In this document: one piece after another, positions 23,992 through 33,262 of the stretch
How the letters are laid out: every line of letters starts with the position of its first letter
How positions within the stretch are numbered: the stretch's first letter is position 1
Assembly: GCA_963755055.1 (NCBI GenBank)
Contig: CAVWIS010000024.1
Coordinates: 1-64,000, forward strand
Reading direction: 5' to 3'
Source: AP-16 sp963755055
GTDB lineage: Bacteria > Pseudomonadota > Alphaproteobacteria > Rhizobiales > Xanthobacteraceae
Length of the DNA stretch: 64,000 bases
Position numbers and translations under genes: made by a program
Notes under the pieces: generated by a model
Seen by the model: only the letters and a program-made list of their open reading frames with translations
What the model was told of the DNA's origin: nothing
Databases searched by the model: none

Positions 23992-25080
23992 ATGGCGGGA
24001 GCCTTCGCGAAGTCGCTCGTCCGGCTGGCGGGTCTCGTGGTTGCAGCCGGGATCGTGTGTTCCGCCGCTCCGGCAAGCGCCGAGAAGATCACCCTCAAGA
24101 TCGCTTCCGGACACAATTCGAGCTGGCACTTCATTCAGCTGACGCAAAACTACTTCATGCCGGAGGTGAAGAAGCGCGTCGAGGCGAAGAGCAAATACCA
24201 GATCGAGTTCATCGAGGGGTTCGCCGGCTCGATGGTCAAGGCGACGGAAGTCTTGAAGGGGCTCGAGTCCGGCATCATCGATATCGGCATCTACTGCATC
24301 TGCCACGAAGGCCAGAGACTGGCACTGCAGAACTTTCCGATGTACCTGCCGTTCGGACCGACCGATCCCGACATTTCCGTCAAGGCGACGCGCAAGGTGT
24401 ACGAGGCCGTTCCCCAGCTCGTCGAGATATACGAGAAGAAGCACGGGCAGAAGCTTCTCGCGCTCGTGCCGTTCGACACCTACACCTTGATGTCGCGCTT
24501 TCCCATCGCCGGCCCGGCCGACGTGAAGGGCCGCAAGGTCGGCGGCGCCGGCCCCAACATGTTCTGGGTCGAGAATGCCGGCGCGATTCCGCTGACCGTG
24601 ACCGGACCGGAGGTCTACACGTCCTTCCAGAGCGGACTGATGGACGCCGTCATCGGTTTCGTCAGCATCATGGATACGCTTAAGCTTTACGACGTCGCTC
24701 CCTATCTGGCCCACGTCGGGTTCGGCGCCATGACCAACACCAACCTGAATATCAGCATGCGCACCTACAACCGCCTGCCGGGCGAGGTGCGGGACATCAT
24801 CGTGGAGGTCGGCCGCGACATGGAGGGGCGCGCAGGGACGTTCACCGAGGAGGTCTACGAGAAGTATCTCAAGATCGACAAGGCGAACGGCGCGAAATTC
24901 GTCGATGTCAGCCCGGAGAACCGCAGGGCGTGGGCCGAGCTGCTGGCCAACTCGCCCGGTCAGATTGCCAAGAAGATCGAGTCCGAGACCGGCCTGCCGA
25001 TGCGCAAGGTCATGAACACCTACATCGAGGCGACCGAGGCGGCCGGGCACCGGTGGCCGATCCGCTACAAGATCGATTGA
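23992..25080 (+). CDS. TRAP transporter substrate-binding protein (DctP family)
   Basis: This periplasmic solute receptor of 362 residues feeds a TRAP membrane complex, usually with an organic acid bound through an Arg. The signal peptide (LVRLAGLVVAAGIVCSAAPASA) ends near residue 30. The mature part begins EKITLKIASGHNSSWHF and shows FIEGFAGSMVKATEVLKGLESGIIDIG and the signature GRKVGGAGPNMFWVENAGAIPL ... VYTSFQSGLMDAVIG. The start at 23992 follows GGGGAGGAGA; the open frame extends upstream without support. It is the first gene of a five-gene run (receptor, small and large permease, isomerase-like enzyme, flavoprotein). Confidence 0.9.
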   Translation: MAGAFAKSLVRLAGLVVAAGIVCSAAPASAEKITLKIASGHNSSWHFIQLTQNYFMPEVKKRVEAKSKYQIEFIEGFAGSMVKATEVLKGLESGIIDIGIYCICHEGQRLALQNFPMYLPFGPTDPDISVKATRKVYEAVPQLVEIYEKKHGQKLLALVPFDTYTLMSRFPIAGPADVKGRKVGGAGPNMFWVENAGAIPLTVTGPEVYTSFQSGLMDAVIGFVSIMDTLKLYDVAPYLAHVGFGAMTNTNLNISMRTYNRLPGEVRDIIVEVGRDMEGRAGTFTEEVYEKYLKIDKANGAKFVDVSPENRRAWAELLANSPGQIAKKIESETGLPMRKVMNTYIEATEAAGHRWPIRYKID

Positions 25081-25164
25081 GGATCGGCGCGGCGGCGAAG
25101 CCACGGTGTCGAGCCGATACGCCGCTCGCGCAGTTCCGCGCCACCGCAGCAACCCGAGCGTTCC

Positions 25165-25686
25165 ATGACCAAATTCCTGCGCGCGATCGATACGCTGACG
25201 AAGGCCACGATGGTGTTCGCGGCCTTTTGCGCGTTCGGCATGGCGTTCCTCATCCTGACCGACGTGATCGCACGCAACACCGGCCATCGTTTCGTCGGCG
25301 TTCCGGAATATGTCAGGAACACCCTGATCGTCATCATTTTCCTGCAGCTGCCTTATGCGGTGCGCATTCGCAGCATGCTGGCGGTCGACATCTTCGTCAG
25401 CACGTTGCCTCAGTTCATCCGGGCGCCTTTGGCGGCCATCGGATATCTCCTCGGCGTGGCGTTCTTCGGCGCTCTTGCCGCCGGCGCCTTCGGGCCCGCC
25501 GTCGACGCCTGGGTGAAGGGCGAATACGAGGGCGAGGGAGTGGTCGAGGTCGCTGCGTGGCCGGCGCGATTTGCCATCGTGTACGGCTCCGCGCTTGCCG
25601 CGTTCCACTATGCCATGCGCGTCGTCGACGTCGTCGGATGGCGGGAGCTTCGGCCTGCCTCCGCGGAATTCCCCGCTGCGGATTAG
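25165..25686 (+). CDS. TRAP transporter small permease (DctQ family)
   Basis: This 173-residue integral membrane protein has four predicted spans: MVFAAFCAFGMAFLILTDVIARN, TLIVIIFLQLPYAVRI, LAAIGYLLGVAFFGALAAGAF and FAIVYGSALAAFHYAM. Size and topology are those of DctQ subunits, which pair with the large permease to take up the substrate delivered by the receptor using an ion gradient. It lies 84 bases after the receptor gene and 122 bases before the large permease. The ribosome-binding site at 25165 is weak. Confidence 0.85.
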   Translation: MTKFLRAIDTLTKATMVFAAFCAFGMAFLILTDVIARNTGHRFVGVPEYVRNTLIVIIFLQLPYAVRIRSMLAVDIFVSTLPQFIRAPLAAIGYLLGVAFFGALAAGAFGPAVDAWVKGEYEGEGVVEVAAWPARFAIVYGSALAAFHYAMRVVDVVGWRELRPASAEFPAAD

Positions 25687-25808
25687 CGGCTGTGCCGGCG
25701 GCGCGGGCGCCGATCGCCGTCGGAACGGGGGCGATGCAACGAGCCGGAGCCTGTCCCGATCCGATTTGAACGGGATCTGCCCTGGAGAAGAGGAGCGAGA
25801 GGGCAGAC

Positions 25809-27176
25809 ATGGGGCCGATCACTTGGATTCTCGTCGGCATTCTCCTTCTCCTCGTGTTCGCAGGAGTCGAGGTCGCGATCTGCCTCGGCGTCGTCAGCTT
25901 TCTCGCGCTCTACATTTCGACGCAGGATTTTGCCCTGAGCCTGAACTTCATCAGCAGCACGGCCTACGAGGCCCTGCGGGAATACCTGTTCGCCGTGGTC
26001 CCGCTGTTCCTGCTGATGGGCGAGTTCATCGCCCGCTCCGGGGTCGCATCCGATCTGTTCTGGGCGATCGACCGCCGGCTCAACCGGCTGCCGGGCCGCT
26101 TCGCCTACGCCACCGTGCTCGGCAATGTCGTATTCGGTTTCGTCACCGGGACCAGCGTGGCGTCGGCGACCACGTTCACCAGCATCGCCTACCCGCAGAT
26201 GACGCGATACGGCTACAACCCGGCATTCTCGCTGGGCATCATCAGCGGCAGTGCCTGTCTCGGCATGCTGATACCGCCGAGCCTGCTCATGGTCGTGTGG
26301 GGAATCCTGACCGATCAGTCGATCGGGCACCTTTTCCTGGCCGGCATCGTGCCCGGACTGCTGCTGGCCAGCATGATGATGATCTACATCCTCGGCGTAT
26401 CGCTCGTCCGTTCCGATCTCGTCGGCAACGCTCCATCGCGCCGCATGTCGTTGTCGGCCGAGGCGACGGCGGCCGCCCCGGATTCCATGGTGGCGGGCGC
26501 GGCGCCCGGCCGGTTCGATCTGTTCGTCAGCATGGTGGGATTCCTCGCCATCATCTTCGGCGCGCTCGGGGGAATCTGGGTCGGCTTCTTCACTCCGACC
26601 GAAGGCGCCGGCGTCGGGGCGATCATCGCGCTGGTCGTCGGCCTCATCAAGGGCATGCGATGGTCGGCGATCTACCAGACGATTCTCTCGGTCGGACGTT
26701 CCGCCACGCCGCTGATGGTTATCGTGTTCGCGGCGCAGCTCTACTCGCGCACGCTGTCGATGAGCGGCATCGGCATCACGCTGCAGAATGCCATGCTCGG
26801 CAGCGGTCTGCCCCCATGGGGCATCATCCTGTTCATGATCGGCGTGTGGTTCGTGCTGGGGATGCTGATCAATTCGATCTCGATCATGCTGCTGACCGTG
26901 CCGATATTCGCACCGGTCGCGAAAACGCTGGGGCTCGACCCGATCGTTTTCGCCATGGTGGGGATACTGACGATCGAGGCCGGCCTGCTGACACCTCCGT
27001 TCGGCATCATCGTGTACGCCGTCAAGGCGGTGGTGCCAGATGACAGCATCTCGATGCGGACGATCTTCTACGGCTCGACTCCGTTCTGGGTCATGCTGCT
27101 GCTGATCATCCCGATCATCATGGCATTCCCGGTCACCGTGACGTTCCTGATCTCGGTTTTCGCCGCCCTGCGGTGA
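25809..27176 (+). CDS. TRAP transporter large permease (DctM family)
   Basis: This 455-residue transport subunit has about 12 hydrophobic spans. DctM hallmarks visible are ILLLLVFAGVEVAICLGVVSF, VVPLFLLMGEFIARSG, VLGNVVFGFVTGTSVASATTFTSIAYPQM (the ion- and substrate-binding first repeat), GSACLGMLIPPSLLMVVWG, and the second repeat IFAPVAKTLGLDPIVFAMVG ... LTPPFGIIVYAVKAV. A moderately long cytoplasmic loop (~190-230) interrupts the typical layout. It works with the two genes upstream; uptake is secondary, Na+- or H+-driven according to the family. Confidence 0.9.
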   Translation: MGPITWILVGILLLLVFAGVEVAICLGVVSFLALYISTQDFALSLNFISSTAYEALREYLFAVVPLFLLMGEFIARSGVASDLFWAIDRRLNRLPGRFAYATVLGNVVFGFVTGTSVASATTFTSIAYPQMTRYGYNPAFSLGIISGSACLGMLIPPSLLMVVWGILTDQSIGHLFLAGIVPGLLLASMMMIYILGVSLVRSDLVGNAPSRRMSLSAEATAAAPDSMVAGAAPGRFDLFVSMVGFLAIIFGALGGIWVGFFTPTEGAGVGAIIALVVGLIKGMRWSAIYQTILSVGRSATPLMVIVFAAQLYSRTLSMSGIGITLQNAMLGSGLPPWGIILFMIGVWFVLGMLINSISIMLLTVPIFAPVAKTLGLDPIVFAMVGILTIEAGLLTPPFGIIVYAVKAVVPDDSISMRTIFYGSTPFWVMLLLIIPIIMAFPVTVTFLISVFAALR

Positions 27177-27241
27177 CCGGCCAGTCGGCGGCGACCCCGA
27201 CCGGGCCACGCGACGGATGAAACCCCTGCAGGGAGACCTGG

Positions 27242-28048
27242 ATGGCGCGCTTCTGTCCCAATCTGTACCACCAGTTCACCGAGCTCGATATTCGCGACCG
27301 TTTTTCCGCCGCGGCGAGGCTCGGCTTCGATGCCGTCGAATGGCATTTCCCGCACCAACTCCCCAAGACCGAGCTCAAGACGCTGCTGCGCGACAACGGC
27401 CTGCGGTTCATCTATGGCGTCGTTCCGGTCGATTGGACCAAGGGGGAATACGGGCTCGGCGGACAGCCGGGCCGCGAGGAGGAGTTCCGGCGTGCCGCCG
27501 ATATCGGGCTGGACTACGCGTCGCATTGCGATTTCTGGTCGCTGCAGGTCGGCCATGGCGGGTTGCCGAAGGGGGTCGAGCGGCAAAAGTGCATCGAGAC
27601 GTTCGCGCGCAACGTCGGATATGTATGCGAGCAGGCCAGGGGGACGGACCTCAAGGTCGTCATCGAGCCGGTCACTACTGCGCGTTTCAATCTGCCCTTC
27701 GTGTTGAGCACCATGGAGCAGGGCGCCCAGGTGCTGCGGCTCGTCGACGACGACAGACTGAGGCTTGTTTACGACACCTACCATTTGCGCATGGAGGAGA
27801 CCGGCACGCTCAGCGGAATTCTCGACGCTTACTGGCCGGTGATCGGCCATGTGCAGATCGGAAACGCGCCGACGCGCAACGAGCCGGGGGTCGGGGAGGT
27901 GGATCTGCACTACATCGTCGAGCAGTTGGACGCCCGCGGCTATGACGGCTGGATCGGGCTGGAATACGATCCGTCGCGGGACACCTGGTCGAGCCTGATG
28001 TGGGCCAGCCGATATGGATATCCGATCCGGCCGCGCGGCGCCGCTTGA
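27242..28048 (+). CDS. Hydroxypyruvate-isomerase-like TIM-barrel enzyme
   Basis: This 268-residue protein belongs to the xylose-isomerase-like TIM-barrel superfamily, close to hydroxypyruvate isomerase (Hyi/OtnI). Motifs include MARFCPNLYHQFTELDIRDRF, AARLGFDAVEWHFP, metal-binding Glu in VVIEPV, DTYHLRMEETG, IGHVQIGNAPTRNEPGVGEVD and WIGLEYDPS. Known members interconvert hydroxypyruvate and tartronate semialdehyde, or isomerise related sugar acids. It is 65 bases after the TRAP large permease, with GCAGGGAG as ribosome-binding site, and is followed after 4 bases by the flavoprotein. That placement supports a role downstream of the imported acid. Substrate not proven. Confidence 0.82.
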   Translation: MARFCPNLYHQFTELDIRDRFSAAARLGFDAVEWHFPHQLPKTELKTLLRDNGLRFIYGVVPVDWTKGEYGLGGQPGREEEFRRAADIGLDYASHCDFWSLQVGHGGLPKGVERQKCIETFARNVGYVCEQARGTDLKVVIEPVTTARFNLPFVLSTMEQGAQVLRLVDDDRLRLVYDTYHLRMEETGTLSGILDAYWPVIGHVQIGNAPTRNEPGVGEVDLHYIVEQLDARGYDGWIGLEYDPSRDTWSSLMWASRYGYPIRPRGAA

Positions 28049-28052
28049 CGCC

Positions 28053-29666
28053 ATGCCCGAGAGCGCAACCGACATCGTGATCATCGGCGCGGGGCACAAC
28101 GCGCTGGTTGCCGCAGCCTATCTGGCCAAGGCGGGCCTGTCGGTGACCGTTCTGGAGGCGCGCGGGACGATCGGTGGCGGCACGGTGACCGAGGAGCTGA
28201 CAATCCCCGGCTTCCGCCACGACACGTTCTCCACCGGCCATCCGTGGCTGCTGACCAATCCGATCTACACGGCGGACGATCTCGGCATTTTTCGCGACGG
28301 GCTCTCCTATGTGGGCAGCGACCCGATCGTGGTCGTGCCGTTTCCGGACGGCGAGAGCATCACCGTGTGGCGCGACAAGCACCGTACCGCCGCCGAGCTT
28401 GCACGTTTCTCCCAGGCGGATGCCGCCGCCTGGCTGCGGCTCCACGACGAATGGCCCAGGCTTCTGCCGGCCCATATTTCGCGCACCGTCCATGCACCCG
28501 GCCAGATGCCCGAACCGACGGATCCCGAGATCGAGGCGAGGTATCGGGCCTATGTCGCGCGGAGCTGCTGGGACGTCGTGCACGAGCGCTTCGAGAGCTG
28601 GCACGTGCGCGGCATGGTGCTGTGGTTCGGGATGGTCGTGGTGCAGCCGATCGACCGGCCCGGAACCGGCCTCTACCCGCTGTCGGTGCCGGTCGGCTGG
28701 TCGGAGTATGGTTGGCTCAACGTGGTGGGCGGGGCGATCCGGCTGCCGGAGAGCCTCGCGCGCGTCGTCACGGCGCATGGCGGGCGCATCTTGACGGACG
28801 CCAAGGTCGAGCGGATTCTGGTCGAGGGCGGGCGCGCGGCCGGTGCGCGGACGTCGGACGGCAGGACGTTCACGGCGCGCAGGGCGGTGATCTCCTCGAT
28901 GCATTTCACCAGCCTGCCGAAGGCCCTGTCGGTCGGGTTGCCGCAGGAGTTCACCGCGGGTGTCGCCCGCTGGCGGTCCGGCCCATCGCTGTTCGTCGTG
29001 CATCTTTCGGTGAATGCCAACCAGCGCGTCCGCACGAGCGAGGGCTCGATCGCGGCCGTGCTCGGCGCCCAGTCGACGGTCGAGGGCGTGGCGCAGCAAT
29101 TGAAGGATACCGCCGAGGGCCGCATCTCGACGCACCAGCCGTTCATTCTGGCGGCCTGCTCCACGTGGATCGATCCCTCCCGCGCACCGGAAGGCAAAGG
29201 GACGGTGAAGGTGATCACCTACGCGCCCTATGCACTCGCCGGGGATCCCCAGTGCTGGGACGACATGAAGGCGGACTACGCAAATTTCCTCGTCGAGGAA
29301 TATGCGAAGCTCGTGGTCGGATTCGCGCCCGGGGACGAGCTCGGCCGCTTTGTGAGCAGCCCGATCGATATCGAGCGGACCAATCCCTCCTATCATCGCG
29401 GCGCGGCGCAAGGAGGCGAGATGCTTCCGGATCAGATGGGTCTCGACCGGCCGGTGAGGGGCTGGGCAAACTACCGAATGCCCATCGCGGGCCTCTATCA
29501 GACCGGCACCTCGGCGCATCCCGGCGGCCCGGTCTCGGGTTGGCCCGGCCGACACGCGGCGCGAGCCGTCCTGGAAGACCTGCAGATCGATTGGCGAAAA
29601 GTCCTGGAGCCCGCCACCTCGTCGGGGCCGGTCGTTATTCCCGTCACCGATACCAGCAGGTTCTGA
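28053..29666 (+). CDS. FAD-dependent oxidoreductase, phytoene-dehydrogenase-like
   Basis: This 537-residue protein has an N-terminal Rossmann dinucleotide motif (DIVIIGAGHNALVAAAYLAKAGLSVTVLEARGTIGGG), a middle substrate domain, and the closing FAD-contact segment QTGTSAHPGGPVSGWPGRHAARAVLED typical of the phytoene desaturase/CrtI-like amine-oxidase superfamily. Many members outside carotenoid operons have unknown substrates. No other carotenoid gene is nearby, so carotenoid synthesis is unlikely. The start is ATG 28053, 4 bases after the isomerase stop, so co-translation is likely. Within this operon it probably oxidises an intermediate of the imported compound; that is inference. Confidence 0.82.
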   Translation: MPESATDIVIIGAGHNALVAAAYLAKAGLSVTVLEARGTIGGGTVTEELTIPGFRHDTFSTGHPWLLTNPIYTADDLGIFRDGLSYVGSDPIVVVPFPDGESITVWRDKHRTAAELARFSQADAAAWLRLHDEWPRLLPAHISRTVHAPGQMPEPTDPEIEARYRAYVARSCWDVVHERFESWHVRGMVLWFGMVVVQPIDRPGTGLYPLSVPVGWSEYGWLNVVGGAIRLPESLARVVTAHGGRILTDAKVERILVEGGRAAGARTSDGRTFTARRAVISSMHFTSLPKALSVGLPQEFTAGVARWRSGPSLFVVHLSVNANQRVRTSEGSIAAVLGAQSTVEGVAQQLKDTAEGRISTHQPFILAACSTWIDPSRAPEGKGTVKVITYAPYALAGDPQCWDDMKADYANFLVEEYAKLVVGFAPGDELGRFVSSPIDIERTNPSYHRGAAQGGEMLPDQMGLDRPVRGWANYRMPIAGLYQTGTSAHPGGPVSGWPGRHAARAVLEDLQIDWRKVLEPATSSGPVVIPVTDTSRF

Positions 29667-29995
29667 AGGCCAGGCTTGGGGACACCGTACTTGCCCCAAC
29701 TTGAATCGGATGGCCGGCGGGCGCAGGAATGACAGCGCGACCGGCGTGAGGCGATTCGGCCTGTCGGAACGCGCGAGCCGCGGCGCCTGAGGGGTCGGCT
29801 CGGCAAATGCCGGCCTTCGGCGAGCTTGGTTGCTCGGAGCCCGTATCCGGCGCGCGCGTGTGCTCGTTCCAGAGCGTCTTGCAGACATTGGTGCCCGGTC
29901 GAGACCGACCGCTCCAATCAGGCATTTGTTTGCCGGCGCCTTGGCCAAATGCGGCGGCTCGGATCGGGGCGATCCGAGCGGGGGAGGGACTGGGA
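29667..29995. other. Intergenic region without recognisable gene
   Basis: These 329 bases follow the catabolic operon and precede the autotransporter gene. Only short frames without family resemblance are present. The TGCTCGTTCCAGAGCG segment near 29860-29880 is a weak inverted repeat. A GGGGGAGGGACTGGGA ribosome-binding site ends just before the ATG at 29996. Confidence 0.35.
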
Positions 29996-31973
29996 ATGGG
30001 GCGGCACCTTCGGGCTATCCGGCAGATTTCGTCGCAACGAGCTGATGGCTGGCGTCAGCCAGATCAATGGAGACGGCGCGCGGCGCCCAGGGCCGCCGCG
30101 ACGGCGATGATCGGGGCCGTGGCTCTGCTGGGCGCCGCGGTCGTTCCGGCGAACGCACAGTTCAGGACCATCACCGATTTCGGCGACAGCTATGCGGATA
30201 CCGGTTTTGCTCCGGGCGGAGCCATCCGCCTCCTGGGCTTTCCCTGCCCGGCGGGCCCGCCCTTGGCTCCCACCTGCCGGTTCACCGGCGGCACGAACTT
30301 CGTCGAACTCGCTGCAATCCATCTATGGCCTGCCGACCGCCACCAATTACGCCTTTGGCGGGGCACGCACCGATACCACCAATACCATCGGCATTCCCGG
30401 GACCGGCTTCGTCCAGGAGCTCGCCAACTTCGCCGCCAGCGGAACGCGCTTCACCGATCGCGATCTCATCGCCATCTCCATCGGCGGCAACGATCTCTCC
30501 GCCATCTCCGATGCCGCTCTGATCCGCACGAGCGCGATCGCGTCGGCACAGAACGCCGTCGCCGGCGTGCAGCAGCTGGTGGCGGCCGGCGCCCGCAACA
30601 TCGCCTGGCTCAGCACGGGCAGCTCGAAATGGTTCCCCGACCCGCCGACGGGCGCGGGCGGCCTGGTGTTCACGGGCGCGCAGCATGACGAGTGGGCGAA
30701 CACCTACTACCAGCAGACCCAGCAATTGCTGGCGCCGCTGGCGCGCTCGGGGGTTCGCATCTTCCTGTTCAACTTCGGAATCCTGCAGGAGCGCATCGCG
30801 GCCAATCCGGGCCAGTACGGTTTCGCCAGCGCCGGCGGATGCCAGGCTGTGCTCGGCCAGGCGAACTGCCTGGCGGCCTCGTATGCGGTGCAGAACAGCT
30901 TCTTCTATTTCAACGCGGTCCACCCGACCAGCGCCGCCATGGCGCTGATCGCGACCTACATGGCCAACCAGATCGATGCGCCGACGACCGTGGTTCCCCA
31001 GGGCGGGATTGCCGGCGGCATTGCGGCGAATTTCGCCACCTCGGTGTTCGGGCGTCTCGACGCCTATCGGACTTTCCAGGCATTCGCGCCCGGCTCCGGG
31101 ATGGCGATGTCGCGGGCCATGCCGACCAAGGCCCCGATCGCGCCGGAGAGCCGGTGGTCGGTCTATGGGGATGCCAACTACGGCAGGGGCAGCCTGGAGC
31201 GCCAGGCTTTCGGCGCGGGCTACGACTATCAGGCGGTCGGCGGCACCATCGGGATCGAGTACCGGGTCGATCCGAAGCTGCGGGTCGGGGCGGTGTTCGG
31301 CTACTCGGCGCCCGACGTGAAGCTCGACGTCCAGAACGCTCACGACCGCATCAACTCCTTTCAGTTTGCCGGCTATGGCTCGTTCACTGACATCAACTGG
31401 TTCGCCGACGCGCTCGTCGCCTACGGCCACCACCACTACGACCTCGACCGCCAGGGCGTGATCGACCTCGTGCGTGGCACCACCGGCGCCGACACGTTCA
31501 CCGCAGCCGGTCGCGCCGGCTACCTCGTCGACGCCGGGCCGGTTCGCATCGGCCCGATCGCCGGCCTCGCCTACACCCGTGCCGTCGTCCAGCCCTATAC
31601 GGAGACCGGCGACATCCTGATCACCATGGCGGTCGACCGGCAGGCGCTCGACAACCTGACCGGAGACGCCGGGCTGCAGCTGCGGTTCCCGTTCGTGCTG
31701 GGCACCGGTCTGTACAGTCCGTTCATCAATGTGACCGCCGAGCATGATTTCCTCGGCTCCGGCCGCACCGTGACCACCACCCAGGTCACGACGCCGCTGC
31801 TGCCGGTGCTCACCGCGATCCCCGACCGGGCTCGCACCTACGGAAGAGTCGCCGCCGGCATCGCCGCGATCATCTCCGGCAATGTCAGCGCCACCGTGAA
31901 TGCCTCGACCACCTTTGCCCGCGACGGCGGCAACGACGCCGCGGTCAGCAGCGGGATCAAGGTGGCATTCTAG
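29996..31973 (+). pseudogene. GDSL esterase autotransporter (EstA-like), one frameshift
   Basis: This surface esterase has a C-terminal beta-barrel that would anchor the passenger in the outer membrane. A signal peptide (MIGAVALLGAAVVPANA) is followed by the GDSL block I motif (TDFGDSYADTG), block III (SIGGNDLS), the block V acid/His site (NAVHPTSAAM), a linker, and a barrel of about 280 residues ending in Phe (SSGIKVAF), the outer-membrane assembly signature. Blocks I and III lie in different frames. A +1 insertion near 30300-30313 separates TNFV from NSLQSIYG; the total length is 3n+1, which agrees. The start at ATG 29996 has a strong ribosome-binding site. Otherwise complete. Confidence 0.8.
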
Positions 31974-32126
31974 CGCGCGTCCGCCGCGGCGAGCCGGTCC
32001 GATATCGCCGTTCCGCGTTGGCGCTGCCGCCGGAGCGCCGGGCGGTGGCGCGAAAGTCTTGATCTGGCGCAATGCGCCAAGCCGTCTCTTGCCCACCAAT
32101 CAAGCGGTGTGACAAGGGAGGCTCTC

Positions 32127-32597
32127 ATGACGCCTCGTCGATCCTGCTTCGTCCTCGTCGTTCTCGGCACCTTCATCGTCCCGCAGCCGGGCCTCGCTGG
32201 CGAGAACTGGCCCGACTCCATCGACCAGTACGTCACGCAGGTCCGCAAGACGGTCGATACGACGGACATGGACGGCTACCTGGCGGTGGTGAAGAATCCG
32301 AACGGCGCGCTGCTGCTCGACGTGCGCGAGGAAATCGAGTTCAAGGCCGGACACGTCCCCGGCGCGGTCAACGTTTCCCGCGGACGTCTGGAGTTCCGGA
32401 TCTGGAAGTCGCTCGGCTTTCCCGGCACGATCGACTTGAACCGCAAGATCTACGTGCAGTGCGCGACTGGCGGTCGCGCCACGCTGGCGGCCAGGCAGCT
32501 CAAGGATATCGGCTTTACCAACGTCACGGCCGCCGTGATGGATCTGGGCGACTGGCAGAGAAGGGGGCATCCCTTCGTCAAGGACGAGGGCCGATAG
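32127..32597 (+). CDS. Periplasmic rhodanese-like protein
   Basis: This 156-residue protein has an N-terminal signal peptide (FVLVVLGTFIVPQPGLAGE) and a single rhodanese domain: LLLDVREEIEFKAGHVPGAVNVSRG, then the active-site loop VQCATGGRATLAARQL with the catalytic Cys, and VTAAVMDLGDWQRRGHP. Single-domain rhodaneses transfer sulfane sulfur or act in redox signalling in the periplasm. The six-residue loop CATGGRA fits sulfur rather than arsenate or phosphate substrates. The start is ATG 32127 after GGGAGG; an upstream GTG is less likely. Confidence 0.88.
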   Translation: MTPRRSCFVLVVLGTFIVPQPGLAGENWPDSIDQYVTQVRKTVDTTDMDGYLAVVKNPNGALLLDVREEIEFKAGHVPGAVNVSRGRLEFRIWKSLGFPGTIDLNRKIYVQCATGGRATLAARQLKDIGFTNVTAAVMDLGDWQRRGHPFVKDEGR

Positions 32598-32696
32598 AGC
32601 GCGGCCCTGCGGCACGGATCGCATCCGCCGCCGTGGCGCACGGCAGGGAACAATCCGGCAGTCGAGGCGTTGGCGCACAAACATCGAGGTGCTGCC

Positions 32697-33125
32697 ATGC
32701 CCACATCCTCCCCCCGACAGCGCAAGACCGCGGGTCGCGTCATGCACGAGTTCAAGCATGGCGAGCTCAAGAGCGGCCGCGGGGGAAAGGGCGGCAAGGT
32801 GAAGAGCCGCCGCCAGGCCATTGCGATCGCGCTCAAGGAATCCGGCGCCTCGAAGGATGAGAGCGCGAGGAAGAACAAGCGGAATCTCGCCAGGACCGAG
32901 CGCAAGGAGGCCCGCGGCGAGACCTATCAGCAGGAACGCGAAGGCAGGTCGCGGGTCGGCGCCCGCGGGCGCCGGGAAAGCAGCCCCGCCATGGGCGGAG
33001 GGAACGCGACGAAAATAACGGCGCGCGGCCGCAAGGCGGCCGGCGCGAGGGCGCGGAACGTGGGCGGCACCACCAAGGCGGCGCTTTATCGGCGCGCCAA
33101 GGCGCGGTCGATTCCCGGCCGTTAA
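32697..33125 (+). CDS. Small highly basic DUF6496-like protein
   Basis: This 142-residue protein is very rich in Arg, Lys and Gly. It contains RVMHEFKHGELKSGRGGKGGKVKSRRQAIAIALKESG, the signature of the small DUF6496-type proteins common in Rhizobiales. The rest is low-complexity basic sequence ending RRAKARSIPGR. The composition suggests nucleic-acid binding, possibly stress-related nucleoid association; no experiment is known to me. The ATG 32697 was chosen because the conserved part follows it directly. Confidence 0.75.
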   Translation: MPTSSPRQRKTAGRVMHEFKHGELKSGRGGKGGKVKSRRQAIAIALKESGASKDESARKNKRNLARTERKEARGETYQQEREGRSRVGARGRRESSPAMGGGNATKITARGRKAAGARARNVGGTTKAALYRRAKARSIPGR

Positions 33126-33262
33126 AAATGACCAAGCAGCAACTGGAAAATGCCCTTACGTGAGCCGCGCCCTGTGGCCGCGGGCCCCGACGCGGCCAAT
33201 ACGTGTCGTGCCCGAAACCGCTTTCGATGCCCTCGGAGGCGAAGGCCGGCCGGGCGGGTCTG

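Noticed and set aside
28053..29666. Carotenoid desaturase (CrtI)
   Set aside because: No crtB or crtE neighbour, and the gene sits in a TRAP/isomerase operon; only the fold is shared.
27810..29948. Minus-strand open frame of 712 codons over the isomerase and flavoprotein
   Set aside because: Antisense shadow; the Rossmann motif and FAD closing motif are on the plus strand.
30282..32099. Minus-strand open frame of 605 codons over the autotransporter
   Set aside because: Antisense of a barrel with signal peptide and GDSL motifs; no conserved motif of its own.
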